Positions 1 through 9,412 of a DNA stretch of 64,000 nucleotides are shown one piece after another. The first letter of the stretch is position 1; each line of letters opens with the position of its first letter. Origin of the DNA: Bilophila wadsworthia ATCC 49260. GTDB lineage: Bacteria; Desulfobacterota; Desulfovibrionia; Desulfovibrionales; Desulfovibrionaceae. The position numbers and the translations under genes were made by a program. Location of the stretch: contig NZ_JNJP01000001.1 of the NCBI RefSeq assembly GCF_000701705.1, positions 186,001-250,000 on the forward strand, written 5' to 3'. The notes below the pieces were generated by a model, which saw nothing but the letters and a program-made list of their open reading frames with translations, was not told the origin of the DNA and searched no databases.

Positions 1-571
1 AGAACGCGACGCGCAGGCCGCTCTTTCCGGCGGGTCTGTCCACCTTCCCAACCTTGGAACGCAGAGGCTTGTCCGCCAGCAGCGGCATGTGCCGATCCCC
101 GAACAGGCTCTTGAGCAGCGGCGCGCAGGCGGTCTTCTGGGGATTTTGCTCATCTTTCAAGAGAAGTTTCTGGAACGGCGAACCGGCGCGCAGGAGCGTA
201 TCCACCACGCGCGGGTTGGGAAGAAGTTTTCTGAAAATGGCCTTCTTGACCGGGGACAATCCCAGATAGGCCGTGACGATGGCCCGCGCTTCCATAAAGA
301 TTTCCAGCGTCGGCACGCCGGAAGGGCAGCTGAACTGGCACCCGCCGCACAGCAGGCAGCGGGACAGCTTTTCGTTCACCGCTTCCGGGTCCTGAATGAT
401 GAGATGCGCCAGATTCTCGACCAGCGCGATTTTGCCGCGGGTCACGTCCCCTTCCTTCCCGGTGGTGTCGAAAACCGGACAGAAGGCCTGACAGAAACCG
501 CATTTCATACAGGAAGCCAGTTTGTCGTCCAGAACCATCAACGACTTGGCAAGACTTGAAATCTCATCCAT
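1..571 (-). CDS. glcF: GlcF/LutA-like (Fe-S) oxidoreductase subunit, C-terminus outside window
   Basis: Only the first 190 codons are in the window; the gene runs off the left edge. The start is the ATG at 569-571 (MDEISSLAKS), preceded by a weak AAGGGA. Two [4Fe-4S] motifs are visible: a CMKCGFCQAFCP type near residue 21 and a CLLCGGCQFSCP type near residue 72. This is the layout of the iron-sulfur subunit of glycolate/D-lactate dehydrogenases (GlcF), which takes electrons from the FAD subunit and passes them to a membrane or cytoplasmic acceptor; the CCG (cysteine-rich) domains expected further on cannot be checked. It lies 245 bases downstream of the glcD-like gene, same strand, as the seventh gene of the cluster. 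Glycolate as substrate is inferred from the neighbours; lactate is the main alternative. Confidence 0.85.
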   Translation of the reverse strand, partial: MDEISSLAKSLMVLDDKLASCMKCGFCQAFCPVFDTTGKEGDVTRGKIALVENLAHLIIQDPEAVNEKLSRCLLCGGCQFSCPSGVPTLEIFMEARAIVTAYLGLSPVKKAIFRKLLPNPRVVDTLLRAGSPFQKLLLKDEQNPQKTACAPLLKSLFGDRHMPLLADKPLRSKVGKVDRPAGKSGLRVAF

Positions 572-816
572 GAATCAGTCCCTTTCCCGGACGCCCGCCG
601 GGGGTGGTCGCCCGCTTCCTTCAAGGCGCGGGCGGTTCTGTGCCGGATTCGGAAGGTTGACCGGAGAGGAAACGGCAGGGCCCCTGTCATTGGCCACGGA
701 GCAGCGAAAGCGCCGTTCGGCCACCCCCTTCATGCCGCCTCCCCTGCCGTTCAAATCCTTTGAAGGGCCGGGAGAAGCCCGCTTTCCAAAGCCCTCCTCC
801 CGTTCCCTTCCTACAG

Positions 817-2208
817 CTAGTCCCCGAATCCCACGATCTTGCTCGGGTTGAACAACCCCTTCGGGTCAAACGCCTTGCGCAGGCGCCGCGAGAACATGAT
901 CGTCCCGTGGGAGGTTTCCTGCTCCAGCCATTTGATTTTGGCGGTGCCGATGCCGTGCTCGCCGGACAGCGTGCCGCCAAGCTCCAACGCGGCGTTGAAG
1001 AGGTCGTCCACAGCCCGTTCCACGCGCGAGAACTCTTCCTTGTCGCGGCGGTCGCAGAGAATGGACGGATGCAGATTGCCGTCACCGGCATGGCCGAAGG
1101 TGGCGATGGTGACGTTGTGGCGGGCGGCGATCTCGTCGAGGGCCTTGATCATGGCCGGGATCTTGGAGCGCGGCACCGTGGCGTCTTCCAGCATCAGCGT
1201 GGGACGGCAGCGGGCCAGAGCGGGAATGGCCACGCGGCGGGCTTCCCAAATCCGGCTCTTTTCCGCGGCGTCGCGGGCGACCACGATTTCCGTGGCGCTG
1301 TTGTCGCGCAGCACCTTTTCCACGATCACGGCTTCGTCCTCGACCTGCGCGGGGTGGCCGTCCACCTCGATGAGCAGCATGGCCCCGGCATCACGGGGGA
1401 GGCCGATTTTCACGTAGTCTTCAATGTAGTTGATCGAGGCGTGGTCAAGGAATTCCAGCGTGCAGGGCACCACATGGGCCGCGATGATCCCGGCGACGGC
1501 CTGTGACGCGCCGTCCATGTCCTTGAACAGGGCCATCATGGCCTTGGAAGCCTTCGGCGGCGGAATGAGCTTGAGCGTAACCTTGCTCGTGACCGCGAGG
1601 GTGCCTTCGGAACCCACCAGCAGCGGCGCAATGTTGTAGCCCGTGGCGCATTTCACGGTGCGGGAGCCCGTCTTCACCAGATCACCGGTGTTGGCGAAGA
1701 CTTCCATGCCCATGACGTAATCTTTGGTCGTGCCGTACTTGAGGCCGCGCAGACCGCCTGAGCTTTCCGCGACGTTGCCGCCGATGGTGGACACGGACAT
1801 GGAGCCGGGATCCGGAGGATAGAACAAGCCTTTGGCGGCCACGGCGGCGGCGAATTTCGCCGTGATCACGCCGGGCTGCACGGTGGCGTACAGATCCTCC
1901 GTGTTGATTTCAAGGATCTTGTTCAATCCCGTCGTCAGAATGACGATGGTGTCGGAACAGTCCGGGATGGTGCCGCCGGTAAGGTTCGTGCCCGAACCGC
2001 GAACGGTCATGGGGATGCCTTCCTCGTAGCAGCGTTTCACCACCTGCCCGAGTTGTTCCACCTCGGTGGGGCGCACCACAAGGCTGGGGATCATGGGCTT
2101 CAAAACCGCCGCGTCATACGCGTAACTCTGGCGATCCGCCTCGCTGCTGAAGACGTTTTCCTTGCCGACAAGCTGTTCAAATTCCTTTATGAGAGAAGCG
2201 CTAGGCAT
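817..2208 (-). CDS. glcD: FAD-binding glycolate/lactate dehydrogenase subunit (GlcD family)
   Basis: The 463-residue protein matches the length and organisation of GlcD. The N-terminal FAD_binding_4 fold (about residues 40-180) has the VRGSGTNLTGG pyrophosphate-binding stretch and a GGNVAESSGG loop. The C-terminal FAD-oxidase domain carries the conserved FGHAGDGNLHP and SGEHGIG motifs. The family oxidises 2-hydroxy acids (glycolate, D-lactate, D-2-hydroxyglutarate) with FAD and hands electrons to the Fe-S partner, here the GlcF-like product at 1-571. It lies 45 bases downstream of the malic enzyme gene. With malyl-CoA-type enzymes upstream, glycolate to glyoxylate is the favoured reaction, but specificity cannot be read from the sequence. 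Confidence 0.88.
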   Translation of the reverse strand: MPSASLIKEFEQLVGKENVFSSEADRQSYAYDAAVLKPMIPSLVVRPTEVEQLGQVVKRCYEEGIPMTVRGSGTNLTGGTIPDCSDTIVILTTGLNKILEINTEDLYATVQPGVITAKFAAAVAAKGLFYPPDPGSMSVSTIGGNVAESSGGLRGLKYGTTKDYVMGMEVFANTGDLVKTGSRTVKCATGYNIAPLLVGSEGTLAVTSKVTLKLIPPPKASKAMMALFKDMDGASQAVAGIIAAHVVPCTLEFLDHASINYIEDYVKIGLPRDAGAMLLIEVDGHPAQVEDEAVIVEKVLRDNSATEIVVARDAAEKSRIWEARRVAIPALARCRPTLMLEDATVPRSKIPAMIKALDEIAARHNVTIATFGHAGDGNLHPSILCDRRDKEEFSRVERAVDDLFNAALELGGTLSGEHGIGTAKIKWLEQETSHGTIMFSRRLRKAFDPKGLFNPSKIVGFGD

Positions 2209-2253
2209 TGATGAACTCCAAAGGTTGAACGTAAAGGAAAGGGTTCAGGCCGG

Positions 2254-3498
2254 TTACGACAGGCGCTTGCGGAGGTTTTCCGCCACGGACTGCGGGTCTA
2301 CGGGATTACGGGCGATGCCGCTTTCGATAGCGGCCCGCGCCGTGGCAGCGGCAACGGCGGGCGCGACGTCGGGATCCGTCGCGGGCGGGATGATGTAGTC
2401 CGGGCTGAGCTTTTCGGGCGTAACCAGATCCGCGATGGCGTGGGCGGCGGCGATCTTCATGGCGTCGTTGATGTCGGTGGCGCGCACGTCAATGGCGCCG
2501 CGGAAAATGCCTGGGAAGGCCAGCACGTTGTTGATCTGATTCTTGATGTCGGAACGGCCCGTGGCCACAACCTTCGCTCCGGCCTGCGTCGCGCGCTCAA
2601 TGGGCCAGATTTCCGGAATGGGGTTGGCCTGCGCGAAGATGATGGGGTCTTTCGCCATACTGCGGATCATGTCCTCATTCAGAGAATCCGGCACGGAAAC
2701 GCCGATGAACACGTCCGCCCCCTTGATGGCGTCGGCAAGCGTGCCCTTCACCTTGTCGGGATTGGTCGCCTTGGCGATGAAGTCCTTATACTTGTTCATG
2801 CCCTCGGGGCGGCCTTCCCAAATGGGGCCCTTGGAGTCGCACATGATGACGTTCTTGAGCCCGACGGCCATGAGCAGCTTGATGATCGCCGTTCCGGCAG
2901 CGCCCGCGCCGCTGGTCACGACTTTGATGTCCTCGATGTTCTTGCCCACAATCTTGAGGGCATTGAGGAGGCCCGCAAGCGTCACCACGGCGGTCCCGTG
3001 CTGGTCGTCATGAAAGATAGGGCCTTTAAAGACGCCGCGCGCCTTCAGGCTGTCCTCGATCTCGAAGCACTCGGGGGCCTTGATGTCCTCAAGGTTCACG
3101 CCGCCGAACGTGGGGGCCACAAGCTCCACCAGCTCGACAATCTTGGCGGTATCCTTGGTGTCCACGCACAGCGGGAAGGCGTCCACGTCGCCAAACCGCT
3201 TGAACAGCAAAGATTTGCCTTCCATGACCGGCATGGCGGCACCCGCGCCGATGTCGCCGAGCCCAAGCACGGCGGTCCCGTTGGACACCACGCACACGAA
3301 ATTCGAATGGTTGGTGTAGACGTCGAGCATGGCGGGATCTTTGTTGATTTCCTTGCACGGCTCGGCCACACCGGGCGAGTAGGCAAGCGTCAGGTCATCG
3401 TTGTCGCGCGCGGGAACCTTGATCCGGATGTCGATCTTGCCGACGTTGTCCTTATGCAGGGCCAGAGCTTCTTCACGGAGATTTTTGATACGTGACAT
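2254..3498 (-). CDS. Malic enzyme, short bacterial form (414 aa)
   Basis: Oxidative decarboxylation of malate to pyruvate and CO2 with NAD(P). The catalytic region LAYSPGVAEPC (Tyr-40) and the GDIGAGAAMPVMEGK block (Lys-95) are present, followed by a Rossmann domain with VTSGAGAAGTA near residue 200. It lacks the phosphotransacetylase-like C-terminal domain of the 750-residue MaeB enzymes. The start at 3498 (MSRIKNL) has GAGG six bases upstream; the ATG 15 bases further upstream would swallow that site. A 448-base untranslated stretch separates it from the citE-like gene, so it may also have its own promoter. In this cluster it would return malate carbon to pyruvate. Confidence 0.92.
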   Translation of the reverse strand: MSRIKNLREEALALHKDNVGKIDIRIKVPARDNDDLTLAYSPGVAEPCKEINKDPAMLDVYTNHSNFVCVVSNGTAVLGLGDIGAGAAMPVMEGKSLLFKRFGDVDAFPLCVDTKDTAKIVELVELVAPTFGGVNLEDIKAPECFEIEDSLKARGVFKGPIFHDDQHGTAVVTLAGLLNALKIVGKNIEDIKVVTSGAGAAGTAIIKLLMAVGLKNVIMCDSKGPIWEGRPEGMNKYKDFIAKATNPDKVKGTLADAIKGADVFIGVSVPDSLNEDMIRSMAKDPIIFAQANPIPEIWPIERATQAGAKVVATGRSDIKNQINNVLAFPGIFRGAIDVRATDINDAMKIAAAHAIADLVTPEKLSPDYIIPPATDPDVAPAVAAATARAAIESGIARNPVDPQSVAENLRKRLS

Positions 3499-3946
3499 GG
3501 GGAGCCTCTTCATTAGGGTAACGGCGGAGCGCCGAAAAAAGGGTACGACAACAGAGCACCGTCCCCCACGGCGTTACACCTTTGTGTTCGGAGAGCGGAT
3601 CTCCCGTACAGGGCATGATCCGAGATCTTGAAAAATAAGGGAGCAATTCCGCAGCCCTTTCCGATCCTGCCGGAAAGCGCGAACGTATCAGGGAGTCATG
3701 AACAGAGGAAACGGACTGTCGCTGTGAACCGGCCTTGACGGTATGAAGAGACGTTCCGGGAATCCGGCGCAGTCCCGAAGGAGGCCCCCACCTCCCCGGA
3801 AAAACACCTGCTTCCGGAGGCGGCCCATCCCTGCACACGAAAGTGCCGGAACGGGCAAACCCGCTTGTCGCGCCGCAACGCCCAAAACGTCCTTTCAAAC
3901 CGTCAAGGGGCGGGGCATGTCCGACGGACATGCCCCGCGTAACAAC
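3499..3946. other. 448-base spacer inside the malyl-CoA cluster
   Basis: No credible gene is seen on either strand; the longest open frame (3473-3931, minus) starts inside a hairpin and overlaps the malic enzyme start. The stretch contains a perfect 12-bp hairpin at 3911-3937 next to the citE stop, and a short GGAGA-N5-TCTCC dyad near 3585. It probably holds an mRNA processing or termination site after citE and perhaps a promoter for maeB-glcD-glcF. Confidence 0.5.
3911..3937 (-). terminator. Perfect hairpin downstream of the citE-like gene
   Basis: CGGGGCATGTCC at 3911-3922 pairs without mismatch with 3926-3937 around a 3-base loop, ten bases beyond the stop codon of the minus-strand gene at 3947. 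No T-run follows on the minus strand, so it fits an attenuating or mRNA-stabilising hairpin better than a full intrinsic terminator. Confidence 0.5.
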
Positions 3947-4831
3947 CTATTTCTTTACCTTGGCGTCGATTTCGGCCTGAGCGGCCAAAATGTCCTTCGC
4001 GTTGAGATACACCGGGGTATCGACCATCTTGCCGAGGTAGGAAACGGCGGCCTTGCCCTTGGCGAGCCCCTCTTCCTCAAACACCTTCACAACGCCATTG
4101 GCCCATTCCACGTCGGCGGGATCGGGAGCGTAGAGGCGGTTGGAGGGTTCCACCTGGCTGGGATGGATGATCATGCGGCCTTCATAGCCCATCTGCTTGC
4201 CTTCCATCACGTTGCGTTCGAAAGCCGGGATATCCTGATAGGCCACGAACGGGGCGTCGATGGCGACGATGCCGGCGGCGCGGGCGGCGATGGCCATCTT
4301 GGCGCGGCCCCACATCTGTTCGACGGCTTCGGAGGTCAGCTTCACGCGCATGTCGCGGCAGTAGTCCACGGCGCCGAAGATGGCGTTCACATTGCGGGAA
4401 CTGGCCATGCAGCATTCATAGGCGTTCATGATGCCCTTGGCGGTTTCGAGCAGCATGGAGATCTTCACGGTCCCGACCGGGATACCGCGGCGGCGTTCCA
4501 GTTCTTCGAGCTTCCAGTCAAGACGCTTGACGTCATCCGGATGGCCGGTCTTGGCGAGGGTTACGCCGTCAAGGCCTTCCCACACGACGGCTTCGAGGTC
4601 GTCGTTGGTCATTTCGGTTTCCCAGTTGTTGATGCGGACGTACACCTGAGCGCCGCCGGAACCGGCGTATTTAAGCTTTTCGGCAACGAGCTTGCGGGCC
4701 GCTTCCTTTTCGGACGGGGGCACGGAGTCTTCGAGGTCGAGGGTAATGATGTCGGCGGGGATGCTGGGAGCTTTTTCAACCATCTTGGGGTTATTACCGG
4801 GAACATACATGATGGAACGCATAACGGCCAT
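3947..4831 (-). CDS. CitE/HpcH-family CoA lyase, probable malyl-CoA lyase
   Basis: The 294-residue TIM-barrel protein belongs to the HpcH/HpaI-CitE family, which cleaves or forms C-C bonds of 3-hydroxyacyl-CoAs (citryl-, citramalyl-, malyl-CoA). Family residues are in place: RSIMYVPG at the N-terminus, LDLEDSV (31-37), VRINNWE with Arg-66, LLETAKG with metal ligand Glu-129, and GAVDYCRD with metal ligand Asp-156. No CitD/CitF partners are near, arguing against citrate lyase. It sits between the sucD-like and malic enzyme genes, so malyl-CoA to acetyl-CoA plus glyoxylate, or the reverse condensation, is the most economical assignment. Citramalyl-CoA lyase remains possible. Confidence 0.85.
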   Translation of the reverse strand: MAVMRSIMYVPGNNPKMVEKAPSIPADIITLDLEDSVPPSEKEAARKLVAEKLKYAGSGGAQVYVRINNWETEMTNDDLEAVVWEGLDGVTLAKTGHPDDVKRLDWKLEELERRRGIPVGTVKISMLLETAKGIMNAYECCMASSRNVNAIFGAVDYCRDMRVKLTSEAVEQMWGRAKMAIAARAAGIVAIDAPFVAYQDIPAFERNVMEGKQMGYEGRMIIHPSQVEPSNRLYAPDPADVEWANGVVKVFEEEGLAKGKAAVSYLGKMVDTPVYLNAKDILAAQAEIDAKVKK

Positions 4832-4886
4832 GGGAATTCTCCTTTGAGGAAAAAAGTTGGTTGAAAAGATACCAATCGGACCGAAG

Positions 4887-5783
4887 CTATTTCTTCAATT
4901 TCTCGTGCAGGATGACCGGGATGTCGGTAGGCGTCATGGCGACGTACCCCCCGGCTTTCGTGATCGCGTCCATTTTGCTCTTGGCCGAACCGCGACCGCG
5001 CTCCACGATATTGGATGCATGGGAGAAGCGCTGGCCTTCGGGGGCCCATGCGCCGGAAACGTACACCACGAAAGGCTTGGTGAACTTCCCGGAGGCGATG
5101 ACCTCGGCGCACTCCTCTTCCTGCGAACCACCTATTTCGGCATAAACCGCCACGCCTTCGGTTTCGGGATCTTCCTCGAACAGCGGAAGCAGATCCGCCA
5201 TCGAGGTGCCGAGAACCGGTTCCGTGCCGGTATGGATGACCGTGCTCACGCCGAAGCCACCTTCGCGGAGCACCCACGGGATGGTTCCCGACTGGCCGCC
5301 GCTGCGCGAGAACACGCCGATGGACCCTCTTTTGAAGAAGGTATTGGCCCATTCCACATTGCCGCCGAGCCAGCCGACCACGGCTTCTCCCGGCGTGATG
5401 ATCCCGATGGAGCCGGGCCCGAGCAGGCGGGTCCCCTTGGCCTTGCAGTAGGCGATCATCTCCATGATGTCGTGGATGGGGGTGCCTTCCACGCAGGGGA
5501 TCACGTTCTTGACGCCCGCATCCGCCGCCTCCATGACCGCGGTCTTGAGCACATGCCCGGGCACGAAGATGACGCTGAAGTCGATCTCGCCGTGTTCGCG
5601 GGCGATTTCCTTCACCGTGTTGTAGACCGGAACGCCGTGAACGTCGGAGCCCTTCTTGCCGGGGCTGGTGCCGCCGACGACATGGGTTCCGTAGCTTTTC
5701 ATGTATTTCGTGCGCACGGACCCTTCACGGCCCGTGATGCCCTGAACGACCACTTTCGTATTCTTGTTGATCAGTATGCCCAT
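4887..5783 (-). CDS. Succinyl-CoA-synthetase-like ligase, alpha subunit (possible malate-CoA ligase)
   Basis: 298 residues, the usual size for SucD or MtkB. The N-terminal CoA-binding Rossmann domain has VVVQGITGREG (11-21) and the second half is the CoA-ligase domain. The phosphorylated histidine is best placed at His-255 (QRFSHASNI), replacing the GHAGA context of true SucD. The nucleotide-side loop GGQSGTIPW and the HTGTEPVLG segment also differ from textbook SucD. The divergence and the neighbouring CitE-like lyase suggest malate rather than succinate as the acid, forming or consuming malyl-CoA with ATP. It is the third gene of the cluster; its beta subunit is at 6124-7401, separated by a ferredoxin gene. 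Confidence 0.85.
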   Translation of the reverse strand: MGILINKNTKVVVQGITGREGSVRTKYMKSYGTHVVGGTSPGKKGSDVHGVPVYNTVKEIAREHGEIDFSVIFVPGHVLKTAVMEAADAGVKNVIPCVEGTPIHDIMEMIAYCKAKGTRLLGPGSIGIITPGEAVVGWLGGNVEWANTFFKRGSIGVFSRSGGQSGTIPWVLREGGFGVSTVIHTGTEPVLGTSMADLLPLFEEDPETEGVAVYAEIGGSQEEECAEVIASGKFTKPFVVYVSGAWAPEGQRFSHASNIVERGRGSAKSKMDAITKAGGYVAMTPTDIPVILHEKLKK

Positions 5784-5831
5784 ACCCCAATCCTTTTGGT
5801 CAAAGATGGTTGCCCGACCCGACGCGACGCG

Positions 5832-6119
5832 TCAGGCCAATCCGCGCTTGGCCAGATATTCCGGCAGCCCGGCGACAGGGACATCGATGGTGATGGCCTT
5901 GTTGCCGTGGAAGGTACAGGCGAATTCACAGGCAAGGCATTCCGTGCCGAGACGGAGCACTTCTTCCGCCGTCAGATGCTCGACCGAGGGCACGCCGTCC
6001 TTCAATTCAAGGATGCCCCGCGCATATTTTTTACAGGCGGCGACGCACGCCTTGGTCTCGCAGGAGAGGCACTTGCTGACATCGATCGAGACAGTCGAGG
6101 ATTTTTCTTTGATTTCCAA
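5832..6119 (-). CDS. Small 4Fe-4S ferredoxin-like protein between ligase subunits
   Basis: Likely 95 residues from a TTG at 6117-6119 (sequence then EIKEKSS), four bases after the beta-subunit stop with AGGG upstream. A frame start at 6176 would overlap the upstream gene by 53 bases and adds unrelated residues. Cysteines fall as CLSCETKACVAAC near residues 17-28 and CLACEFAC near 61-68, so the spacing is not that of a standard 2[4Fe-4S] ferredoxin and the second group shows only three cysteines close together. It may accept electrons from the dehydrogenase or regulate the ligase; neither is shown. Placement between the two ligase subunit genes is unusual. Confidence 0.75.
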   Translation of the reverse strand: MEIKEKSSTVSIDVSKCLSCETKACVAACKKYARGILELKDGVPSVEHLTAEEVLRLGTECLACEFACTFHGNKAITIDVPVAGLPEYLAKRGLA

Positions 6120-6123
6120 GGAT

Positions 6124-7401
6124 CTACCCTGCCTTCTGAGAGGTTTTCTCAGTGCTGTATTCCTTGCACAGAGCAAGCAGCCGTTCGCCGATGAACTTCG
6201 TGTCCGTGACGTGTTCCCGCCCGTAGATCTCGATGCGCCTGCCGATGCCGTCCGGGGTCATCATGTCGGCGAGGCCGGTACGCAGTATCTCGAGGGATTC
6301 GTCTTCACGGTTGCCGCACAGCAGCAGCACGCAGGGGAAGCCGGGCTTCTTGGGCAGCATCTCGCGCAGCACCTTGACCAGCGCGTGGGCGTGGTGCCAC
6401 TGCTCCTGATTCGCCATCATGAAGCCGCCGAGCAGATACCCTTCAATGTTGGGCTGGGAGAGGGTCGCCTTGGCGACGCGGTAAATCTTGGCAGCAACGG
6501 GGTTGCCGCTGGTGTCGGCGTAGTTGGCGGCCTTGAGGCCCACGGCGTTCAACGCGTCGAGGCCCATCATGGCGGAGCCGCCGCCGATGGGATGGTAGCC
6601 CACGTAGCCGGGGCTCACTTCATCGTAGCCCATGTTCATGAGGAAGCCGGTGCCGCGGGCGTCGGTTTCTTCGATGCCCCAGCCGATGACGTCCAGATCC
6701 GTGGGCTGGCCGGGCAGGTCGCGGGCGATCTTGATCCCGAAATCGGGGTGACGGAACACGGCGCTGTTGTCGATCTCCATCTTGCAGTCGGCACAATAGA
6801 GGCTGCCGTCCCCGGTCATCACGAAGGGATTGATTTCAAGCGTCTGGCAGTCGTACTTCTTGTAGAGCTTGGACAGTTTGGTGAGGAAAGAGGCGAACTT
6901 GGAGAGGTCTGCCGGAGCAATCCCGGCCTGGGTGCAGACATCGATGGCGTCGTAGGACTGGAGGCCATACTGCGGATCGATGTTCAGCCTGAACAGCAAG
7001 CTTTCGTCAACGCTTTCGATGTCCATGCCGCCTTCCGTGCTGAACATCAGCATGGGGCAGCGGGCTTCGCGGGCGTTGTTGATGACGAATGAACAGTAAT
7101 ACTCTTTCTTGATGTCCAGTTTTTCTTCGATGAGGACTTTCTCGACCGGAAGCCCCTTTACGGTCTTGGCGAGGATTTCTTCAGCGAGGGCACGCGCTTC
7201 CTCGGGCGTATCGGCCAGCTTGACGATCCCGGCCTTGCCGCGCCCGCCAGCCTGTACCTGCCCCTTGACGGCTACGGGGCCGCCGATCCAGCGGGCGGCT
7301 TCCTCCGCTTCTTCAGGAGAAGATGCCACTCGCCCTTTTGGGACGGGCATCCCGCCTTTCGCGAGCCATTCCTTGCCCTGATATTCCAGAAATTTGGCCA
7401 T
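6124..7401 (-). CDS. Succinyl-CoA-synthetase-like ligase, beta subunit (possible malate-CoA ligase)
   Basis: ATP-grasp beta subunit of an acyl-CoA ligase. AGGRGKAG (51-58) is the ATP-binding glycine/lysine segment, STEGGMDIE (121-129) and LEINPF (188-193) are family signatures, and the C-terminal ligase-CoA domain (about 260-410) has LLLCGNRED in place of the usual GGI segment. At 425 residues it is longer than SucC or MtkA (about 390). No other TCA-cycle gene is near, whereas a CitE-like lyase and malic enzyme are. It is the first gene of the minus-strand cluster, preceded by an AT-rich control region. Confidence 0.85.
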   Translation of the reverse strand: MAKFLEYQGKEWLAKGGMPVPKGRVASSPEEAEEAARWIGGPVAVKGQVQAGGRGKAGIVKLADTPEEARALAEEILAKTVKGLPVEKVLIEEKLDIKKEYYCSFVINNAREARCPMLMFSTEGGMDIESVDESLLFRLNIDPQYGLQSYDAIDVCTQAGIAPADLSKFASFLTKLSKLYKKYDCQTLEINPFVMTGDGSLYCADCKMEIDNSAVFRHPDFGIKIARDLPGQPTDLDVIGWGIEETDARGTGFLMNMGYDEVSPGYVGYHPIGGGSAMMGLDALNAVGLKAANYADTSGNPVAAKIYRVAKATLSQPNIEGYLLGGFMMANQEQWHHAHALVKVLREMLPKKPGFPCVLLLCGNREDESLEILRTGLADMMTPDGIGRRIEIYGREHVTDTKFIGERLLALCKEYSTEKTSQKAG

Positions 7402-7559
7402 GTGATGCCCCTTCTTCAGGAATTCATGTTCTCAATGCCACCATCAACTCAACATTCCTTTGTTCTTCAAACCAGAAAACCAATTCATAAAGCCAGTCCA
7501 ACGTGACGCGATAAAGGAAACATCGGCTTTTTCCGCCTTGCGTTTTCCTCGTGAGGCTA

Positions 7560-7588
7560 TTTTTAGTTTTATCTAAAAAGAAAGTCAA
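7560..7588 (-). promoter_or_regulatory. Candidate sigma-70 promoter of the malyl-CoA cluster
   Basis: On the minus strand TTGACT (7583-7588) is followed after 17 bases by TAAAAA (7560-7565), giving a 5' leader of about 150 bases before the ATG at 7401. The -35 is good and the -10 imperfect; no -24/-12 sigma-54 pattern was found in the same stretch. Confidence 0.4.
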
Positions 7589-8089
7589 ATAGATATTTTT
7601 TATTTTTTTCATAAATAAAAATTGATTTTCCTTTCGAAAACGTAAATTGATTAATGAAACAGTCGATTGATGAATTGTATTTTTCCGCCTTGTGATATTT
7701 TGTACATTAACAATAACTGTCTTTCTTTAAAAGAGATATGGATAAAAAGCATTTTTGCACAAATAACTATAAGTGTTCGAAGCATTTTCATGCATTATTC
7801 AGGATTATATCAAGCACATTTCCAATAGAAAAATATTAAAAAGAGGGATTTTTTTATAATACTATAAACTATTTCTTTTTTTCATAAGCAATATTCCGTT
7901 TTGGAATAAGAAAAGTTTATTCAAATATGCATTCACCATTAAGAAAGAGGCCGTCTTCCCTATATCGACATAAGCGAGGCGGAATGCGGGCTCCGGGGCG
8001 GCGAGGCCCGCTGGCGCAGCGCAAAAAAGGTATGAGGAGGCTGCTGCGAGGCCCCGCCCCCTCCTCCATCCAAGGGTAACACTGGGCGT

Positions 8090-8118
8090 TTGAACTTCAT
8101 CGCCCTATCATGTATGAA
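8090..8118 (+). promoter_or_regulatory. Candidate trpS promoter
   Basis: TTGAAC (8090-8095), 17 bases, then TATGAA (8113-8118), about 110 bases before the chosen trpS start. The match to the sigma-70 consensus is moderate. Confidence 0.35.
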
Positions 8119-8229
8119 CAGAAACCGTTACGAAGCGGAGCCCGGATATGGAGAGACGCGCTACGACGCCAACCGCGCACGCCTCAAGCGTCAACCGAAA
8201 AAAACGAAACAGGCGAAAGGAAAGCTGTA

Positions 8230-9324
<1,095 letters not shown>

Positions 9325-9350
9325 GCTCTCAAGCCGTGTGAAGAAATTGT

Positions 9351-9403
9351 GGAAGGGAAGGAAAACGGAAAACGTTTCTGAAGAAAAGTGAGCCCTCCCT
9401 TCC
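9351..9403. repeat. G-rich intergenic palindrome, copy A
   Basis: GGAAGGGA at 9351-9358 pairs with TCCCTTCC at 9396-9403 around a loose 37-base centre, between the trpS stop and its terminator. It is the weakest member of a set of similar intergenic palindromes (24684, 40591, 43865, 57578). Confidence 0.4.
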
Positions 9404-9412
9404 ATAAAGAAG

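Larger units (their letters stand above)
7402..8229. other. 828-base divergent intergenic region, AT-rich core
   Basis: The stretch 7560-7960 is far more AT-rich than its surroundings. It includes repeated TTGATTAATGAA/GATTGATGAA motifs near 7647-7675 and a dyad TATTCC-N5-GGAATA near 7892. From 7970 the composition becomes GC-rich again with small hairpins before trpS. No coding frame is convincing. It probably carries the divergent promoters of the malyl-CoA cluster and trpS plus binding sites for a regulator not encoded here. Confidence 0.5.

Noticed and set aside
4887..7401. Simple assignment of the ligase pair as TCA-cycle succinyl-CoA synthetase
   Set aside because: The phospho-His context differs from SucD, the genes are split by a ferredoxin gene, and the neighbours are malyl-CoA-type enzymes; kept only as an alternative.
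7424..7612. 62-codon minus frame in the AT-rich control region
   Set aside because: Lies in the leader of the malyl-CoA cluster, no ribosome site, low-complexity Lys/Asn/Phe composition from AT bias.
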